Position numbers and translations under genes: made by a program. 64,000 nucleotides of DNA, from positions 65,675,363 through 65,739,362 of the forward strand of contig CM050648.1 of the NCBI GenBank assembly GCA_027574665.1, in the 5' to 3' direction. Every line of letters starts with the position of its first letter. Position 1 is the first letter of the stretch. The notes under the pieces are model-generated. The model had not been told where the DNA came from. It saw only the letters and a program-made list of their open reading frames with translations, and did not search any database. The DNA is from Rhynochetos jubatus (lineage: Eukaryota > Chordata > Aves > Eurypygiformes > Rhynochetidae). Below, piece by piece: positions 1 through 15,800 of this stretch.

Positions 1-123
1 TCAAAAATCCAGCAGTGATGTTGTTCTCATAGGCTGTTTCCAGAGAGTCAGTTGAAAAGTTCTGGGGTTCATCTTCTTCATTTACTGACAAGGACCGCTT
101 AGCTGATCGGCTGCTTGAATAGT
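1..123 (-). CDS. Zinc-finger gene, exon cut by the window edge
   Basis: Acceptor ...ctttaag above position 123. Entered in phase 1 it is open to the edge ([19 protein letters not shown]...). No stop is reached, so the gene continues to the left. Confidence 0.72.
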
Positions 124-3100
124 CTTAAAGAAGAGAAATACTGTTTTTCAGTAAGAGAAGATTCTGAAGCCTTCGTTACTTATTTCTCTAAATAGGGCCT
201 TTCAAACCAAGCATTTCCAGTCTGGCACAGCAGCATCGCTGGTAAGGTTCACATCGACTTTGCTACATTTTCACACCACTGAGAGTCAGGAATGCTTTCC
301 ACTGACAGAAAAACCTGGTGAAACAAGGGTGGGGAGGTGGATGAAAGCTATTTTCATTATGCTTACAAAAAGGAACTAAGAGTTCCAAGTCTCCTATATT
401 GTAGGCCATTGCAATTTTTATTATGATCATTGTACTAACTGAGGTTTTCAAAAGCTAAGCTTCCTAGAAAAAAAAAAAAATTGCTCTGCGCAGAAAAAAA
501 AAGTCATACTAAATAGCTTCATTAGTATTCTAGGTATTTTTCCTCCCCAAGCATATGTTTGTACATCCTATGCTTGAGAAAAATAACCATTTGTTTATGT
601 CAAGAAGAAGATGACCTCAAAGAAATCCAAGATTCATTGAAAAATTAATTAGAAGTACTGAGGCCAACTAGCTGCAATATTCAGGTATCAAACAGAATTT
701 TCCATCCTATGTAACATAATTTTGTTTCCACTAGCATCTTGATTGCACTGGGCCTGCACTAAGCCTCTTCTCCGCCAAGAAGGGAAAGAAACGGGGAATT
801 AAAAAAAAAACCCACACCAGAATTAACCTTTAAAAGCCTCCTTAGAAACAGTTGCCTCTGATCTGAGGAAAGTCAGAGTTGTAACTAATTCAATTTTTCC
901 CCAAAGCCTACAGTTAATTAGGATGAATGTTTTTGAATAGTCTGCCCTTTCTAATATTTGTAGAGGATGGAAGAGGAAAAAAACCTATTAATTTACACTA
1001 CTTGACCTTGGCTTTGTTCTGCTCATAAGCTCTCCTTCTAGAGAAGCAGGAAAAAAAAGCTTACTAAAACATATGCAAGGTTCAGTGTTAAGATCAAAGC
1101 ACATTCACAATTGCAGTGCTAACATTACCAGTATCAGAGTCACTGATATCTGCTGAAGTCAGGTCAGACTGTTCTGTGGACTGTTCCAATGTTGCTTCTC
1201 CATTATAGTCAGTATCTAGGATGTCCTACGAGTTTGAAAAGAGCGGTGTTCAGAATTTCATCAAGACAACCTCTTAAAATAACAAACAACAACAGTTTTA
1301 ATGATCACAAAACAAATAAGAGACTCATGTTTCTGCTACCAAGTCTGAAAACTCAAATATTTCCCTGAACATCATTAGTTGGTAATGAACTTCCATGCGG
1401 ACACTGCTCATGTTATCTCTCTCTACATGTGAAAAAAAGCAATACATTAGGCCAAGAAGTGATACTTACAGATCCTAATTCTCAACCTGTCAGGTCTAAT
1501 AGAATAAAAGATTAAGTTAAATAAATTATTTAGTTAAAATTTACCAGTTGAAAAATCACAGTTTAGAATACAAGAAAAACCCCTCACCAACATTTCTACA
1601 ACTAGAAGGTTAGAAGTTACTTCAGTTAGAATGTTATTTTTTCGTAACATGTCACATTTTGCCCTCTTTTCATATGAATAAAACAACAAAATCATATGTG
1701 TGAAATCCAACAGGAATGAGGTGAAAGTAAGATTAATGAGGAAGTAAAGAGCAGTAAATAATTAATGAGAACTATAAGCATGGAATTTATCGTGGTACTG
1801 CCTTTGCAGCAGAAAGAAAGCAATAGGGGGAAGATAAACTTTATCATTGTTCCCAATATTCTATTATAAAATTGTGAATTAAGAATTACTTTTGAAGTAA
1901 AAAAAACCAACCCCACAAAACTTTGTCACCTCTGTGATTCTCTCCAGCTTTTTGGCTGGTATCTACCTGCATTAAATGGCATTATCCATTATTTATTATT
2001 TAAAGTTCACACTTTAAATAAAAGAAAAAGTAGTTATGCAGCTGTAGTAGGAGGGTGAGCTGTTGTGGTGAACGAGGTCAGTACTGAAGTCTGTTCAGTA
2101 CTGACTATTCTCCAAGAAATGTTGGGAGGGAAAAGGAATAATGTTTCCTATGGCAAATATGTTGAATGGATCACCCAACAAAAGGAAAGTTCCTATTGCC
2201 CGTGTTGACAATAGGAGAATGAAGGAAAAATCATTCCAAGTGTGGAAAGCGTGGAGGTTATGATATAAGGAAATGTAAACTGGAGGTATAGGGAATGCAA
2301 GTGGCAAGGACAGCAGGCTCAAAGAACTCCTCGGAACATCTCCATACTATGCCTATGTACACATAAGTCAGTCAAAAGTAATAGGAAAGAGGGGGGGGAA
2401 ATGTGTTTCTAATATTGTGGAAAGAAAGAGACCTCAAAGGGAACAGTCCAAAGAGTAGGACCAAAAAAAAAAAAAAATTTAAAAGACAGAAAATTAATGT
2501 CAATAATGTTTGATTACATCTAAATTTTTTTGCTCTTTTTGCCTCTTTTCAATTTTAACTTAAGCTTTTCTCATCTGTGACCTCCTTGACACTCTTGTTG
2601 TGTATCCCATCTCCTTTCCCAGCATTCACTTCATGCATCATCTAAGGGAAAGCATGGGGAATAAGAGACAAGATGATTTTTGCCTTCTATTAAAAAAACC
2701 AACCAACCAACCAAAAGCCCAAGCACTTTTGAAGAGGAAGTATTAAGACTCCCCAACAGAAAAGCTGTATGTTTATCCTAGCATCACTACAAAAAAAATT
2801 TATGTGTTTAATGGACAAAACTTACAATACACAGCAAGTTTTAAAACTATAATTAAACTATCTATTATAATAAAAATGCATATTTACAGGATTCTACAGA
2901 TTTGCAGAACAAAACCAACACAAAATGCAAATTACTTTTTTCAACGCAGCCTGCTGACGATATTCCACTAGTGCATCTGTAAGGGTCTGGGTAACTTTTA
3001 GGATAAATGAAGCATCATCTTCATTCATTATCTCAAAACTTTGCTAGGGGAAAAAAAAAACAGAAACAACAAGCAATAAAAAAAACTTCTCTCTGAAAGA

Positions 3101-6100
3101 TTAAAGTATCATCATGTATAAACAAAACCTGCAAGAACCTAAGATTTTCTCTCTATCCTTCAGACACAGCTGAAGTTACAAAGCAAATAAAGTTCTTTTA
3201 AGCCCATAAATCAGGAGGAAAAGAGGGCAGGAAATGGAAGGGGATCCTAACAGAAGGAAGCTGCAGCTCCTCAGTACAATCCTTTGAAAAGGAACAACCC
3301 AAGAATACACCTAGAAATACATACATACAGGAAAATGCTTTTCCTTAAGTATTTTGATCTCTTCCCAAGATACCTGCATACAAGTGAGTATGTACAACTT
3401 CCCTGAGGCAACATAGTCATAACCTGTTTCTCTAGAAAGTGGCAAAAATCCAGAGCATTACTGAATGGAAAATAAGCGCTGCCTGGCCTTATACTAACCT
3501 CCCTTTTCCGGAAAAGTGTTGAAGGAATAAAGGAAATAAGGAAAAAAGTCTTTCAAACTCTGAAGCTCTAGTAGGGGAGTAAGTTCTAGTGCTACTAGCC
3601 CTCATGAAGAAAGCTACATGTCATCCTCTTACTGATATAAAGTGATATATCAGATATATATAAAGATATAATAAAGTGCTGATGAAAGCACTTCCGCTGG
3701 GCACAATGTAACAGAACTGCAGGTCTGTCCTAACAATTCAAAGTCCTCTGCATTTGAAACAAACACCTTTAAACACTACAGACAGTGGAAAAAGGTAGTG
3801 GAAAAACTAGCATTAAACTCACATGTGACAGCATAACCAGGGATTATATTTTTAATACTAATAGTATTTAACTCTCCTGGTTTGCATTTAAAGATCTTGT
3901 CAAAAACTAGGTGAAAGAAAGATTAAACTTGGGCAAGGATATCTCTGCTACCAGGTAATAAAAGAAATACAATTATTTTAATGACAAAGCTGAGTATACT
4001 GATTTTCACAGTTAAAAAGTATACGGTATGGATAATTATTGAACAACTGGAATTATTCCATTATATGAGCAGCAAGTCCAAGAGAGATACTTGTAAAATT
4101 ACTTTCCACTAGGTAAGAAACCTTCAGCATTTAACAACAGAAAAACATAATGCAGCTTTTAAAAAAATGACTATAGATTCCTATGTTAAACAATTTTCAA
4201 ACCTTCCAAAACAGAACATTGTTCCAATCACATTCCCAACAGCCCTCTTTTGTTCTTGGAGGACAATCATCCTAAGAGGATTCCTCAAAACAAATTCAAG
4301 TTTTATTAGCAAGGTGCTAATAATTCCCTATTAAAAAGGGAAAAAGAGATTTGTTAAACTGAGTAACTCTGCGATTTATTATTTTTTTTCCAAAATGTAC
4401 ATTGCAAGGTAGGATTTAACACTCACCAAATAACCCAAGAGTTCTTCTTGACTAGTGAATTCTTCAGGATTTGTTGTAAATTCTTGCTGTTTAATATTAA
4501 AAAAAAAAAAAAAAGAGTTGAAAGATCTATTATGTACAGTAATTATAACTAAAATTAACCAGTAATTACTATTATGGTTATTCTAGATGCTTGCTCTATT
4601 TAAATTGCACGTGTTTGTATGAAATGTGTACGTCTGCGTCCATTAAGAAGTAGATAAAACCTTGTTTTTAACACTTTCACATAGTAACTTGTAGCTAAAT
4701 TATTGTCAGTAATAATATTATTTTCAATCAGCAAAAGCAAACACCACTGCCAATCATATATTAATTATTTCCCCCAACTATTTGTAAACTGGGGCAACAC
4801 ATTAATGAAAAAATATTCACCTCAACTTCCTCATTTTCTTCCTGCGACTGTTTATTGGTCTCACACCTTAAGATAGAATAGATATATAAATAAAACAGGA
4901 TACAGTCAGTTGATCTATCAAAAATGCATAGACAGTCAATAATTGATAATCAGTTCACACTACTATAGCAGTTCTGACACACTCTAAAAGGTCACATATT
5001 ATTTCCTTGCAGAAATCCCAGTGGTCCCAGATGTCATCATGAAAATTATTTTGAGGGTTTTTTTAGTATGATTACCTAGTTCTATAACACCGAGAATTAA
5101 GAAAAAAGTTTGACATCGGTAGTAAAAGCTGTAAGCTTTTTGTATGCATTGCAGAAAAAGAAGGCCCCTAAATTGTAGTATGATTTTTATCAGCACTTCA
5201 CAAACTTGTCTGGACAAAAATTCAGTTATAAGAAGAAGTGTTTTTCCAAAAAAGAGATACTGGGCATACAAGGATTCATACGGCTAAAAGTTACTAACCC
5301 ACATTTGTGATGTTCTGCAACTACAACTACTATGAACACACACCATTTCTTTGCAAGCCCAGGAACCGGGGCTGAGAGTGGCTGGGTTATTTTAAGTTAA
5401 CCAAAATCATACGACCGCCAAGCCTAAGCCCTCCTCTGCCTTGAAACTCTTTCTTGGGAATCAAAAGTGTAGTAAAAGCAGATGATACATTTAATGAACT
5501 CAAAGTAATTTACATCTTTGGATACCGTCTGTGCAGAACTTCACTACAAAGAAATTAGAAGTAATAGAAATTCTCAGAATGATACTGCAGAATCTTTAAG
5601 TGAAAACATCATTTGACTGCTTGCTGTCAATGAGAATCTGATTGTATTCCTTTTAAGAAACTATATATTGAGCTCAGGTCTCTCAGAAGTCTCACAAAAA
5701 TAAAGAGTAAAGGAACAAGCCGAAGTCCTACTTTAGTAACTAACTTCCAAATCCATCTCTCACTGAAACCCCTGGCTGCTCATAGTTACCCAGGATCAAT
5801 CTGAACATCTGGACTGAAAGAACAACATTAAGCGATTTTCCAAAGGATGCTGTTCTTAAAACTTAAAGCACAGGACTGCATGAAGACAGTCAGGGAGAAA
5901 CAGAATTATAGAATGGTTAGGATTGGAAGGGACCTTAAAGACCATCCAGTTCCAACCCCCCTGCCACAGGCAGGGACACCCTCCACTAGACCAGGTTGCT
6001 CAAAGCCTCATCCAGCCTGGCCTTGAACACTGCCAGGGGTGGGGCACCCACAGCTTCTCTGGGCAACCTGTTCCAGTGCCTCACCACCCTCTCCTGGAAG

Positions 6101-9100
6101 AATTTCTTCCTGATATCCAATCTAAATCTCCCCGCTTTCAATTTAAACCTGTTACCCCTTGTCCTGTCATTACAGGCCCTTGTAAATAGTCCCCCCCCCT
6201 CCCCCAGCTTTCCTGTAGGCCCCTTCAGGTACTGGAACATGCTGTAAGGTCCCCTCAGAGCCTTCTCTTCTCCAGGCTGAACAAGCCCAATTCTCTCAGC
6301 CTGTCCCCATAGCAGAGGTGCTCCAGCCCTCTGAGCATCTTTGTGGCCTCCTCTGGATTTGTTCCAACTGGTCGATATCCTTCTCATGCTGAGGGCTCCA
6401 TAGACAGCAACATTTCCAGATGTAGGTGTCTGAGCTTTTATTAGTTCCTTAGTTTCGACGTTTCACGAACTAGTTCCCTCTCCAGATTAAGAACCGTTAC
6501 AGTTCTTTGAAAGCCAGACAAATGAATCTGGATTTGAATCTGGTTTCAACTAATCCTTTTCCTCAATGTTTGCCCCATAGAGAGGCAGAAGTCCTACAAA
6601 AAGTACATTGCAGGAAGAAGAAAAATTGTGCTTTCACTTGGGTAACAGTAAACAAGTAAGAGGTGTTAGCCCTCTGTGTCTGGGAGACATACTACTGGTT
6701 TAAAGTGAAGAAACACTCCAAGAGAACATCATTAGAGCAAAACCAAACAACTAATTATTGGAACAAAAGTCTAATGTTTGGGTTGATGCATGTATATTCC
6801 TTATCGAGTGCTTTCCTGTGGCTTCTGGTGTTGCACAAAGATGACATGTTCTGGGCATCCCACTCACACAAAGGCTGGAAGTTCAAACTAAACTCACAAT
6901 ACTGTTACTAATGAAGATGGTTACAAACAGCAAGCACAGTTTCACCATTTCAGAACCACACACACAATATTTCTTACTGTTCCTCCATGAAATCTTTTGT
7001 AAAGATGAACCCAAATTGATACAGCTATTTAATGATTATCTTTTCCTTCTAAAATCAGTTCATATACTACCCTAACTACCTGACATGAACCTGTAACAGA
7101 GGGTCTTTTTAAAGCACGAGGCCGCATTCCTTTTGAATTTGCAATACATGAGGATTATGCCTTAAGGATAACACAGTTAAATAGAAAAACCAGTTGCACC
7201 TAGAGCAAAACCTGAGGTCACTTTACATACACCACGTTCTCTGTTGATGAGAGAAGTTTACACCTGAGCACAGTTTCAAGAGACAAGCACTTTACTATTA
7301 CAGCATGCATTTCTTCCTCACAGCACACTATGCAAATCCAGTGCAGACAGGTATCACCTACATTTTCCTCTGAGTAAATTTAAAGGGGGGTTGGGGTGGT
7401 GAATTTGTTTGTTTGTTTTACTTTTCTGAGTTGCTGCCTTTGTTGCTTTCAATACTCTTATTAGGTTCAAGCTTCTCATCTCGTTTTGCCTGTTCTTTTT
7501 GACTCCTCTCCTGCTCCTCTTGAATATTCCTTTCATCTGAAACAACAAAATCAGTACAGTCAGTAAAGTTTTTCCAATAATGTAATTTAAAATATTCCTT
7601 GCTTACAATTTTTTTAAAGATAACATCAATAAAATCTGAAGGTGTAAGTAAGGTAACTTGTGAAGTAATAAAATATAAACAACATAAAATCAAAGATTTG
7701 GTTCAGCCACGAAGAACAAGTTTGTATTTCTGATCAGAAATATTCTGAATGAGAACAATTATAATGCATTTAGACAGAACCCTAATCTTGCTTTTGACAT
7801 TAAGTCTACAACCAAGCAGCAACTTCTTCATGCTTCTTCAGTTTCATGGTGTTCACTGATTATTACATTTAATTCTGGTTTTGTTTTCAAAAGAATAAGC
7901 GTTAGTCAAATATTTTAGATGTCATTCAAAAAAAACAAACAACTGTCCAATCTGTTTCCTTTTTATTACTCTTATGCTCTAAACAAACAGCCTGGCATGC
8001 AGCTGTTTCCATTTTTTTCCCTGACACCGAAGAACAGCTTATATGCCTCAAAAGAATCTGTGCCTTGCCCCAGAGACATGCACAGTAAAAATTTCTAATT
8101 GTGAATCATGTCTTGTTTCTGTTCTAACATATCCAGCAATGTTAAGTAAAACTGGGCAGTTTTCCTTGCAAACACAGGGATTATTCTTTTATCTGCCACA
8201 GACTTCAAACCCATTAACATACTGCACAAATGCACGTTCTATAGCAGAACTACAGAAGCTATAAACAGGCACATACAGAGTAAACAATTCATGCACTAAT
8301 GAAAGTTTTTTTTTTTAAAAAGATTATAAAATCATTTTTCTCTTACCTTGAAAAGGGTCTGGCATTTTCCATCCTTATTTTTACAATCTGTTTTTTCATG
8401 ATTACTGAGTGACGTATCCACATGCTGAACTTTAGCTTTTGAAGGGCTGTCATCTGCATTAGGATCTAAACAAACATGCTTGAAATGTAGCACAACGGAC
8501 ATCAGCTTGATAGAGTGGGGTTCTAAAACTGCACTTCAATTTCAGCTAGCTCTTTTTCTGTGCACTGTTAGTTACAAACATTAAGAAGAATTTTATAAGC
8601 ATTGCTATGTGAAAGCATATTAAATATGAACTACAAATTAATAACAGTTTTAAATATTTCATACCCTGGTTATAATTACATACATAAATTCCTTAAAATA
8701 TGTAAATGTTATATAGTAGAATGCTACATAGTCATGTGCAAAATTAAGACACAATAGTCAATAGGTTATAGTCAAGAAATGTAATTTGAATAGGATTCAG
8801 CTTATTTCAAAACACTTTCCTTGATTTAAAATGGATATCTTTCCTCTCCAGAGTATGACCCTGCTAATCTAGATCATTATAATCTTCTCATTACTTCTAC
8901 TGAGCTATTTTAAGACACTGTTTACATATTAATATCCATTAAAATTAATTACATTTTCTTTTCATGCAGGCCTGAGAATGAGGGTCTTGTCGCAATTTGT
9001 AGCTATTTCCTAAAGTAGCACGCAAGTGTACTATCTGTCCATCTGCATGACACTGTACTACAATGAGTTTTGAAGGATGAAACTGAGCAGAAAAGTCTCA

Positions 9101-9846
9101 CAGATACCACGTTGCTACAATTCTGTATCAACGGCTGGTAAAACAGGAAGTTTTCTTCCACAGCTAAGAGATATAGATACACTTTAAGAATTTTGTCTGG
9201 CTTTCTGGATTGCAAATTAAATACACGCATGGAGCTCCAACCTGCCCCTTTGGCCCACTTCACCAAAATGCTCATGAGTAGTTGGCACTGCAGAGACTAC
9301 AGCAGTTACCAGACAGAAAGGAATCACAGGTAAAGGAGCCTGGGAAGTGAGGGGCACTGGGACAGAAGGAGGGAGAGATAACAAAGCCATATAAAACAAG
9401 TGCCTCTAGTTACATTGCCCATGGAATAACTTGTTCATCCACCAAGTTTTCACCATAACTGTACAAAATGCAACTTAGAACATAAGCACACACTGCAATT
9501 TCTGCCCAAATCTTTCAATTTGCCCTTAAATCAAGCTGATTTAGATGAAAAGGAGTTTGCCTAAATTAGAAATGTACAATTTACATTCCACTGAGCACAC
9601 TTACATTCTTGCCATCTCCTCCTCATTATCGAAACAGCTTTAACAACCTAAAAATAAAACCCATTTATGTTAGCTCTTTTGTGGGTAAATTTATTCCATA
9701 GGTATTTCATCACAGTAAATTTTTTTTTTAACAATGCATGACCAGTAGTGTTAAACACATATGTGTAAATCCCCAAGTAGATATTCAAAAAGTCAGTAAG
9801 CCAGTTACCTGGACTCTTACTTACCACAATTAAATTTTTGCTAGAG

Positions 9847-9880
<34 letters not shown>

Positions 9881-12800
9881 AATAGCCGGTTTCAGAAAAT
9901 ACAGCAGTAACTTTAAACCAGGTTACACATGCTCTATTTAAAAGTTCCTTAAATCAAGGCTGGATTTGCTATGGAGGTAGTGAAACTGTTCCTAGAAAAA
10001 CAAGACAATCCAGAAAACATAGATGGAATTAATTATTTCTATAAGCATAAACATAAATGTCAAGTGAAATACACAGTCTTCAGTCAAGAAGAAATTTTAT
10101 TTAAGTAGGTCAAAAGAAAACCAGCTGCCAATAGTCAGGTTTGTTTTTCTCTTTAAGCTGAGGTTAAAAAATGAAGGCTGTGCAGACAGACTGAATTTGA
10201 TGATCTGCAGTATCTTCCTTCTAGAGCACTCACTCTAGAAGAAAGACTTGATCTTCCAATATTGTCATACTTTTTTTGAATGAGGAAATAGTAGGATCAG
10301 CACAGGCTCTTATCCTTGAGCCTAGCTGTGACAGTATCACACAGAAAGATGTGTCTTTTTTTCAGATGGGCAGGACATAAGGAGCTTAAACACAGTAATA
10401 TTGTGCACTCCACATTGAAAGGAGACATAGCCTCGGCACATTAAGTAGCAGGAGCAAGAGATCTCGCCAAGACACACGGCAGGAAACAAGCAGGACGCTG
10501 ACAGACATTGAAATTGATGGAGAAAGCAGATTTAAGGTATACTATAAAGAACACTAAGCACCTGAGGAAGCTCGTCATGAATCAGAGTGGTAAGGTACAC
10601 CTCAAGAAGAAACTGCCAATATCCTGTCTAGTCAAAGGTGGTAAATGCTTCTAAATACTATTGTGATGTAAACATCAACAGAAAGCAATATGAAGATATC
10701 TTCATAAGAACATTTTTCTAAGGGTGCAGTTCTCCAAGAATTTAAGCTTGTGGTGCTCCTGTGATCCCATGGCATTGCTGATAACCTCATATCCACCTGC
10801 AAATTCCCACATTTCCCTCTGTACTACCAGAGGATTTTACCTGGCTCCTCCAAGAACAGCCACAAGGTGCTAACAAAGCAGAAACTAACTCAGAAAAACT
10901 CATGGTTTCTTAGCAACAATGAACCAAGTTATTTTACACACACACCCCCAGCTGGGAATTGATTAAATATTAATATAAATATTTTGTGTTATTTGTGCAT
11001 TCTAGAGTCCTATTTCTGTAGACTCAGGCAGCATGAGTATTATTTCAAACACGAAATATTTACAATGGGAGTGACCAATGGGAAATTGTGTCCAGAGTAA
11101 CCCTGGGAAAATCATTAAGATGACAAAAACCACTTGCAATAAGCTTGGAAAAAAAAGCAAGATGTTCCTACCATCCAAAGCAGATCTGCTCAGCATAACA
11201 GAAATTACTTTTTTTTTTTTTTTTTTACATATAAAGCTTCTGGAATTCTTATAGAAAAGTACCTGTATTTGTTTTCTTCCTTCTTTCTTCTCAATTGTTA
11301 ATGCAACTTGTTTAACTCTTCTGTTCAGTACAGAGCCTCTACCCTTAACTTCAGCAGATTCTGCTAACTCAGGATAATGTTGTTTCTAGAAAGTAATGAA
11401 ACAAATCCTGAAGTCACATTTTATCCTACACAACTCTTTCCAGTTCTAGCACAGCTAATAGTCATGGCAGAAAAATCAGCTTTAACAAATACATAGCAAA
11501 AATTATTGGGTATAGAATCACAGAGTAATTTAGGGGACTGACGCCAAATTTTCTGCTCAAAAAAGGGTTGATAATGCTGACCTGATTGCAGAAGGCTTTG
11601 TCCACTCGGGTCTTTAAAAACTCTGAATGCAGAGGTTCCCCCATCTCTCTGGGCAACCTGCTGCAATGCTTGACTGCTTTCACAGTGAAAAACTTCTTCC
11701 TTGTATCAAGTACAAACCTAACCCATTTGAATTTATGTCACTGCCATGCACCTCCACAAAGAGGCTGATTCTGCCACCTTAACAACTTCCCCTGAGGTAC
11801 TGGAGGGCTGGTATTGGATCCCCTGACGCCTTTTTCTTCTTTGGCCTGAACAAGCCCAATTACGTTAGCCTCCCCGCACAGGGCAAGTGCTTCAGCTCCC
11901 TGACCATCTCGACAGCTCTCCCCTAGACTTGTTCCATTTCATCAATAGCTTTCTTGTCTGCAGTAGCACCAAACTGGACACAATATTCTAGATATGGCCT
12001 AACAAGAATCAAGAACAGGGAATACTCACTTTCCTTGATGTACTGGCTATGGGCTTATGTGCATAGCTCACCTTGCTGTTAGCCTTTGTTGATGCCAAGG
12101 CACTCTGCTTATCTTCAGCTTGTTGTCCACCAGGACCCCCAGCTGCTTTTCAGCAGAGCAAATTCCAGCCATTTAGTCTCCTGCCTGTCCCACTGCCTAG
12201 GGTTAATCTGCCCCAAGCGCATCACTTAAAGTTTATACTTCTTGAATCATGACATTTTATAGTATTTAAGAATATTAACAGAGATGCAGTTAACAAGTGT
12301 AAGATTCATAATTGCAGGAAACAGTTGAAAGTAAACAAGAAATACAAGAGCTGAGAACATCAAAAACACCAATACAAGTTTCACTCGGCACATTAACGCC
12401 CTGAACTAACGATCAGAAACTGCATGATGTTTATGAAGGATATCATTGCAGGCACACAGCAATACATCCCATAACAACATTCGCTCCAAAATGCCTCTAA
12501 AGCCATAGGAACTCAACGCTTCCTGTGACTTGAAGATACATGGGATATAATACCACCGTTGACCAGGTATTTTATGGAAAGCATCAAAATACTTCCCAGA
12601 GTATTGCTTTCTCAGTTTTGTTGAAGCCCATCCTAAACAAACGTATCCAAGTAAACATTTAAAGGCTGGACAGCCTCATTTCTCTAAGCATACTGAAAAA
12701 ATACAGTTCAAAGCAAAATGTGTTTAAGCATTTGTGGGCTGACATAAACATTGAGACCTTTTCAAGTTTCCAGAAAATGAGCACAGAACTGTATGTCTTG

Positions 12801-15800
12801 TCCAGTCACAAAACTGAGAAAAACACTTCCCACCCCACCCCACCCCCAGTTCCAAGTCACAGCCTCTATAAATCACGTTCATTTATAATTATGTTACTTT
12901 TAGTCAAAGCATATGAAAGATGGAACAATTTCTTCACTGATCCAGTTCTTTAAGATAATACAAGATCTTTCTGGTCAATTTTAGCCATGGATTTCACTAC
13001 TGGCATTACTGGTCAACCGAAACAGAATAAACTAAAACCTCAGTGTCAGCAATGGACAGGCATACATTATTGATGAGAAGAATTTTAAATCCAATTATCA
13101 AAGCACAAACCAAGTTGCACGGTTGCAACACAAACACACATTTTCACCAAAGCTTCTGGAACACTTCTTTTTTTTTAATCATAACATGACTAGCAAATTT
13201 TCTACCTAAATTATTACATTTAAAAATAAATAAACAAATAAAATCTTTACTCTTAAAAACTTACCACATATGCCAGCCTATGCTTGGAACCACAAACATG
13301 CATGAACATGCTACTCAGTCCTGTTTTACAGTGGCACAGCTGACATTCATAGAGAACAGGGAGATTGCTTTTTGTTCGATATTCAATTATATAATTAAGT
13401 CCTGCAAGGATAAAAGAAAAGTTAGGAAATTTGATGTTCGCTGAAACAAATAATCAGTGCTCGTTACAAAAGAGACATTAAAGGAAATTGTTACTATTGC
13501 ACACCAAACACATGAATCAAGATTGTCAGAACCATCATTATTTTGTTATTTTATCTTTTGGGTATCTTAGACTTTCTCAACACCACAAGTACAAATCTGA
13601 ATTTCTATCAGATGCCTTATGTTTACCACACAGAACTTGAATTTTTTTTTGTTTTAATCACCTAAAAAATTAATAGCAACAATTCTTTTGTAACTATTTA
13701 GAAGGCAATGTATTCTAATGTACGCTTTGTAGTTATTTTCCCTGTCCACTCCAGTCACCCTGCCCTCCACAGGATTGGCAGTTAAATTGCAAAGAATAGT
13801 AACAATCATTTAAGTCAAAGTTCCTTTCTATCATAGCACCTTAGATTGTTCCTAGAGCATATTTTCAACCTGCAGTATCTACCCTAATAATATTCCAGCC
13901 CAAATCAAACGATTTTGTCACTAAGATCAGTCAATTTCATACCATACGATTAAGTACTCAATGTAAACTTAATAAGATTTTATCACACATTATCTAATTT
14001 TACATTTTACTCAATTCTATTTAAAGATAAACATCACACAAGCAAATAATTACAATATCAAAAACCCTCACCAAGTGCAGGTTCTGAATCTTTACACGTA
14101 TTAAGATGTTCTTCCAAGGTCTGTCCATGAAACTTGTTTGACCCAGTTTGCACTGCAAGATAAAAATCAATTTTATGTAATCTCACATCACCCATCTATC
14201 AATCAATTTTCAAAGTGTCAAGTCATATCACCAAAACCCTCCAAAATGAAAGAAACTCCTGAGTATCACCTTTGGCCTAGAGAAAATATGCTGAGAAATT
14301 CACATCCAAGTGAATCCTTGCTCACCCATGGCCCCACACCACAAACAAAGTCAGTTATTGAAAAACATTATCCCCCCAATCCTATTTTTCATTCTTTCTA
14401 TGGCATCTTGTTTGCAAATATTGTTTCAAGTATTATTATAAAATATTACTGCAGATGGAAAATACAATCCACAGAAATGAATTCCCAATGACCTGCTAAA
14501 GTCTAGGCATCAACTTGTAACACTGTACCTCAAAACATTTTATTTCTCCCTCTTTTCTTTTTCTTTTCTTTTTTTTAATTAAACATACTTACCATAATCA
14601 GGAAGTTTTACAGGTGTTTTCACTTGCTCACTTAAGCCACTCGCAGTTTTAACTAAACCAAAACAAACCGGAAGTGGAAATTAAATTGTAAGTACAAAAT
14701 CCAATTTGGTATGATAATAGGTTTTTTTTAAAGAAAACTTAGGGGGTTTGTTGACATGAGAAATATAAGCTGTGAATGCAGTATGAGGTTTTTTTGGAAA
14801 AAATGGTCAAAAAAATTTATACCAAACAGTAACTAAGTTATTTAATATCAGACAGTTCAACAAACCAGACAGAGAAGAAGACCAACCAAGCCACTAGTGA
14901 CCACACAACATGGGTTCAAACACACATCACAAAATTAGATCATTAAACGGTGGCTTAAATTGTAAGCAATTTTGGCTGCAATTTGATTTATATAGGAGAT
15001 AACCCTCAACAAGGGACAAGTCTGACTGATTCACCATGGTGCAATTATCTTTTATTTTGTAACAAACAAAGCTTCATTTCATAAATGTCGGGACTACTTT
15101 AATCCAATAGATCACAGCAGTTCAGTTTAAACCCACTCAACTTAAGGTACTTAAACTGCCAGCCCCCATGCTGCCTGCCAGGGCACTGGACTCAGCCCAT
15201 AATATTCCCATCTTTTTGAAGAGTTCTGCAGCTATCCTCTCCCCAGTCAAATTATTTTTTTTCTATCCACATATGGGATGTGACAGGGCTGGGGCTGCAG
15301 AACCTTAAGGAAGGTAAGACAGAGATGATCACGTAACATGATCTGCCATGGAGGAGCCTGGTGAGATGCGATTCTGTGTGTTTGGGAGTGGGATGCCAAG
15401 CACACAAAGGAAGCAGGTTACTACTCCTTGATAGGGGCTTAATGTGCTCACTATAGGACAAGAAGAAAGGAATTTCACAAATTCAGAAAGCTCAGCATAC
15501 TGTTACATGGGAATAACAAATAAATAAAGCAGTGTCTGAAACAATGCCAGCTAATGGCAAATTTGATTTTTTTCATCTCTCAAATGCCCTTCAACCCTGT
15601 CACTGTTCTGTTGCAAGTAACCTCTTACTAAAACATCAGCTATTGATAAGTTGAGCATAAGGCCTACAATAAACCTTAAATAGAAGGTTGTAGTCAGAAG
15701 GCTTCAGCCTATACTACTGCATCAGAAAGAGTCACATAAGCTTGGAATACAGAAGTAATTTTACTGAAAATTTTTCCTGGAATATTTAAGTTACAAACTT

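Noticed and set aside
5986..6387. 133-codon minus ORF as a host gene
   Set aside because: Its signature ([26 protein letters not shown]) is the end of CR1 ORF2, so it is a dead mobile-element fragment.
7607..7635. 29-nt candidate exon of the zinc-finger gene (acceptor ...ccttcag, donor gtaagcaa)
   Set aside because: Entered in phase 0 it leaves in phase 2, which makes a stop at the next exon. It does not repair the phase problem, though it could belong to another transcript form.
9648..9881. 77-codon minus ORF starting with poly-Phe
   Set aside because: The start is the translation of the 29-base A run. The rest is intron sequence.
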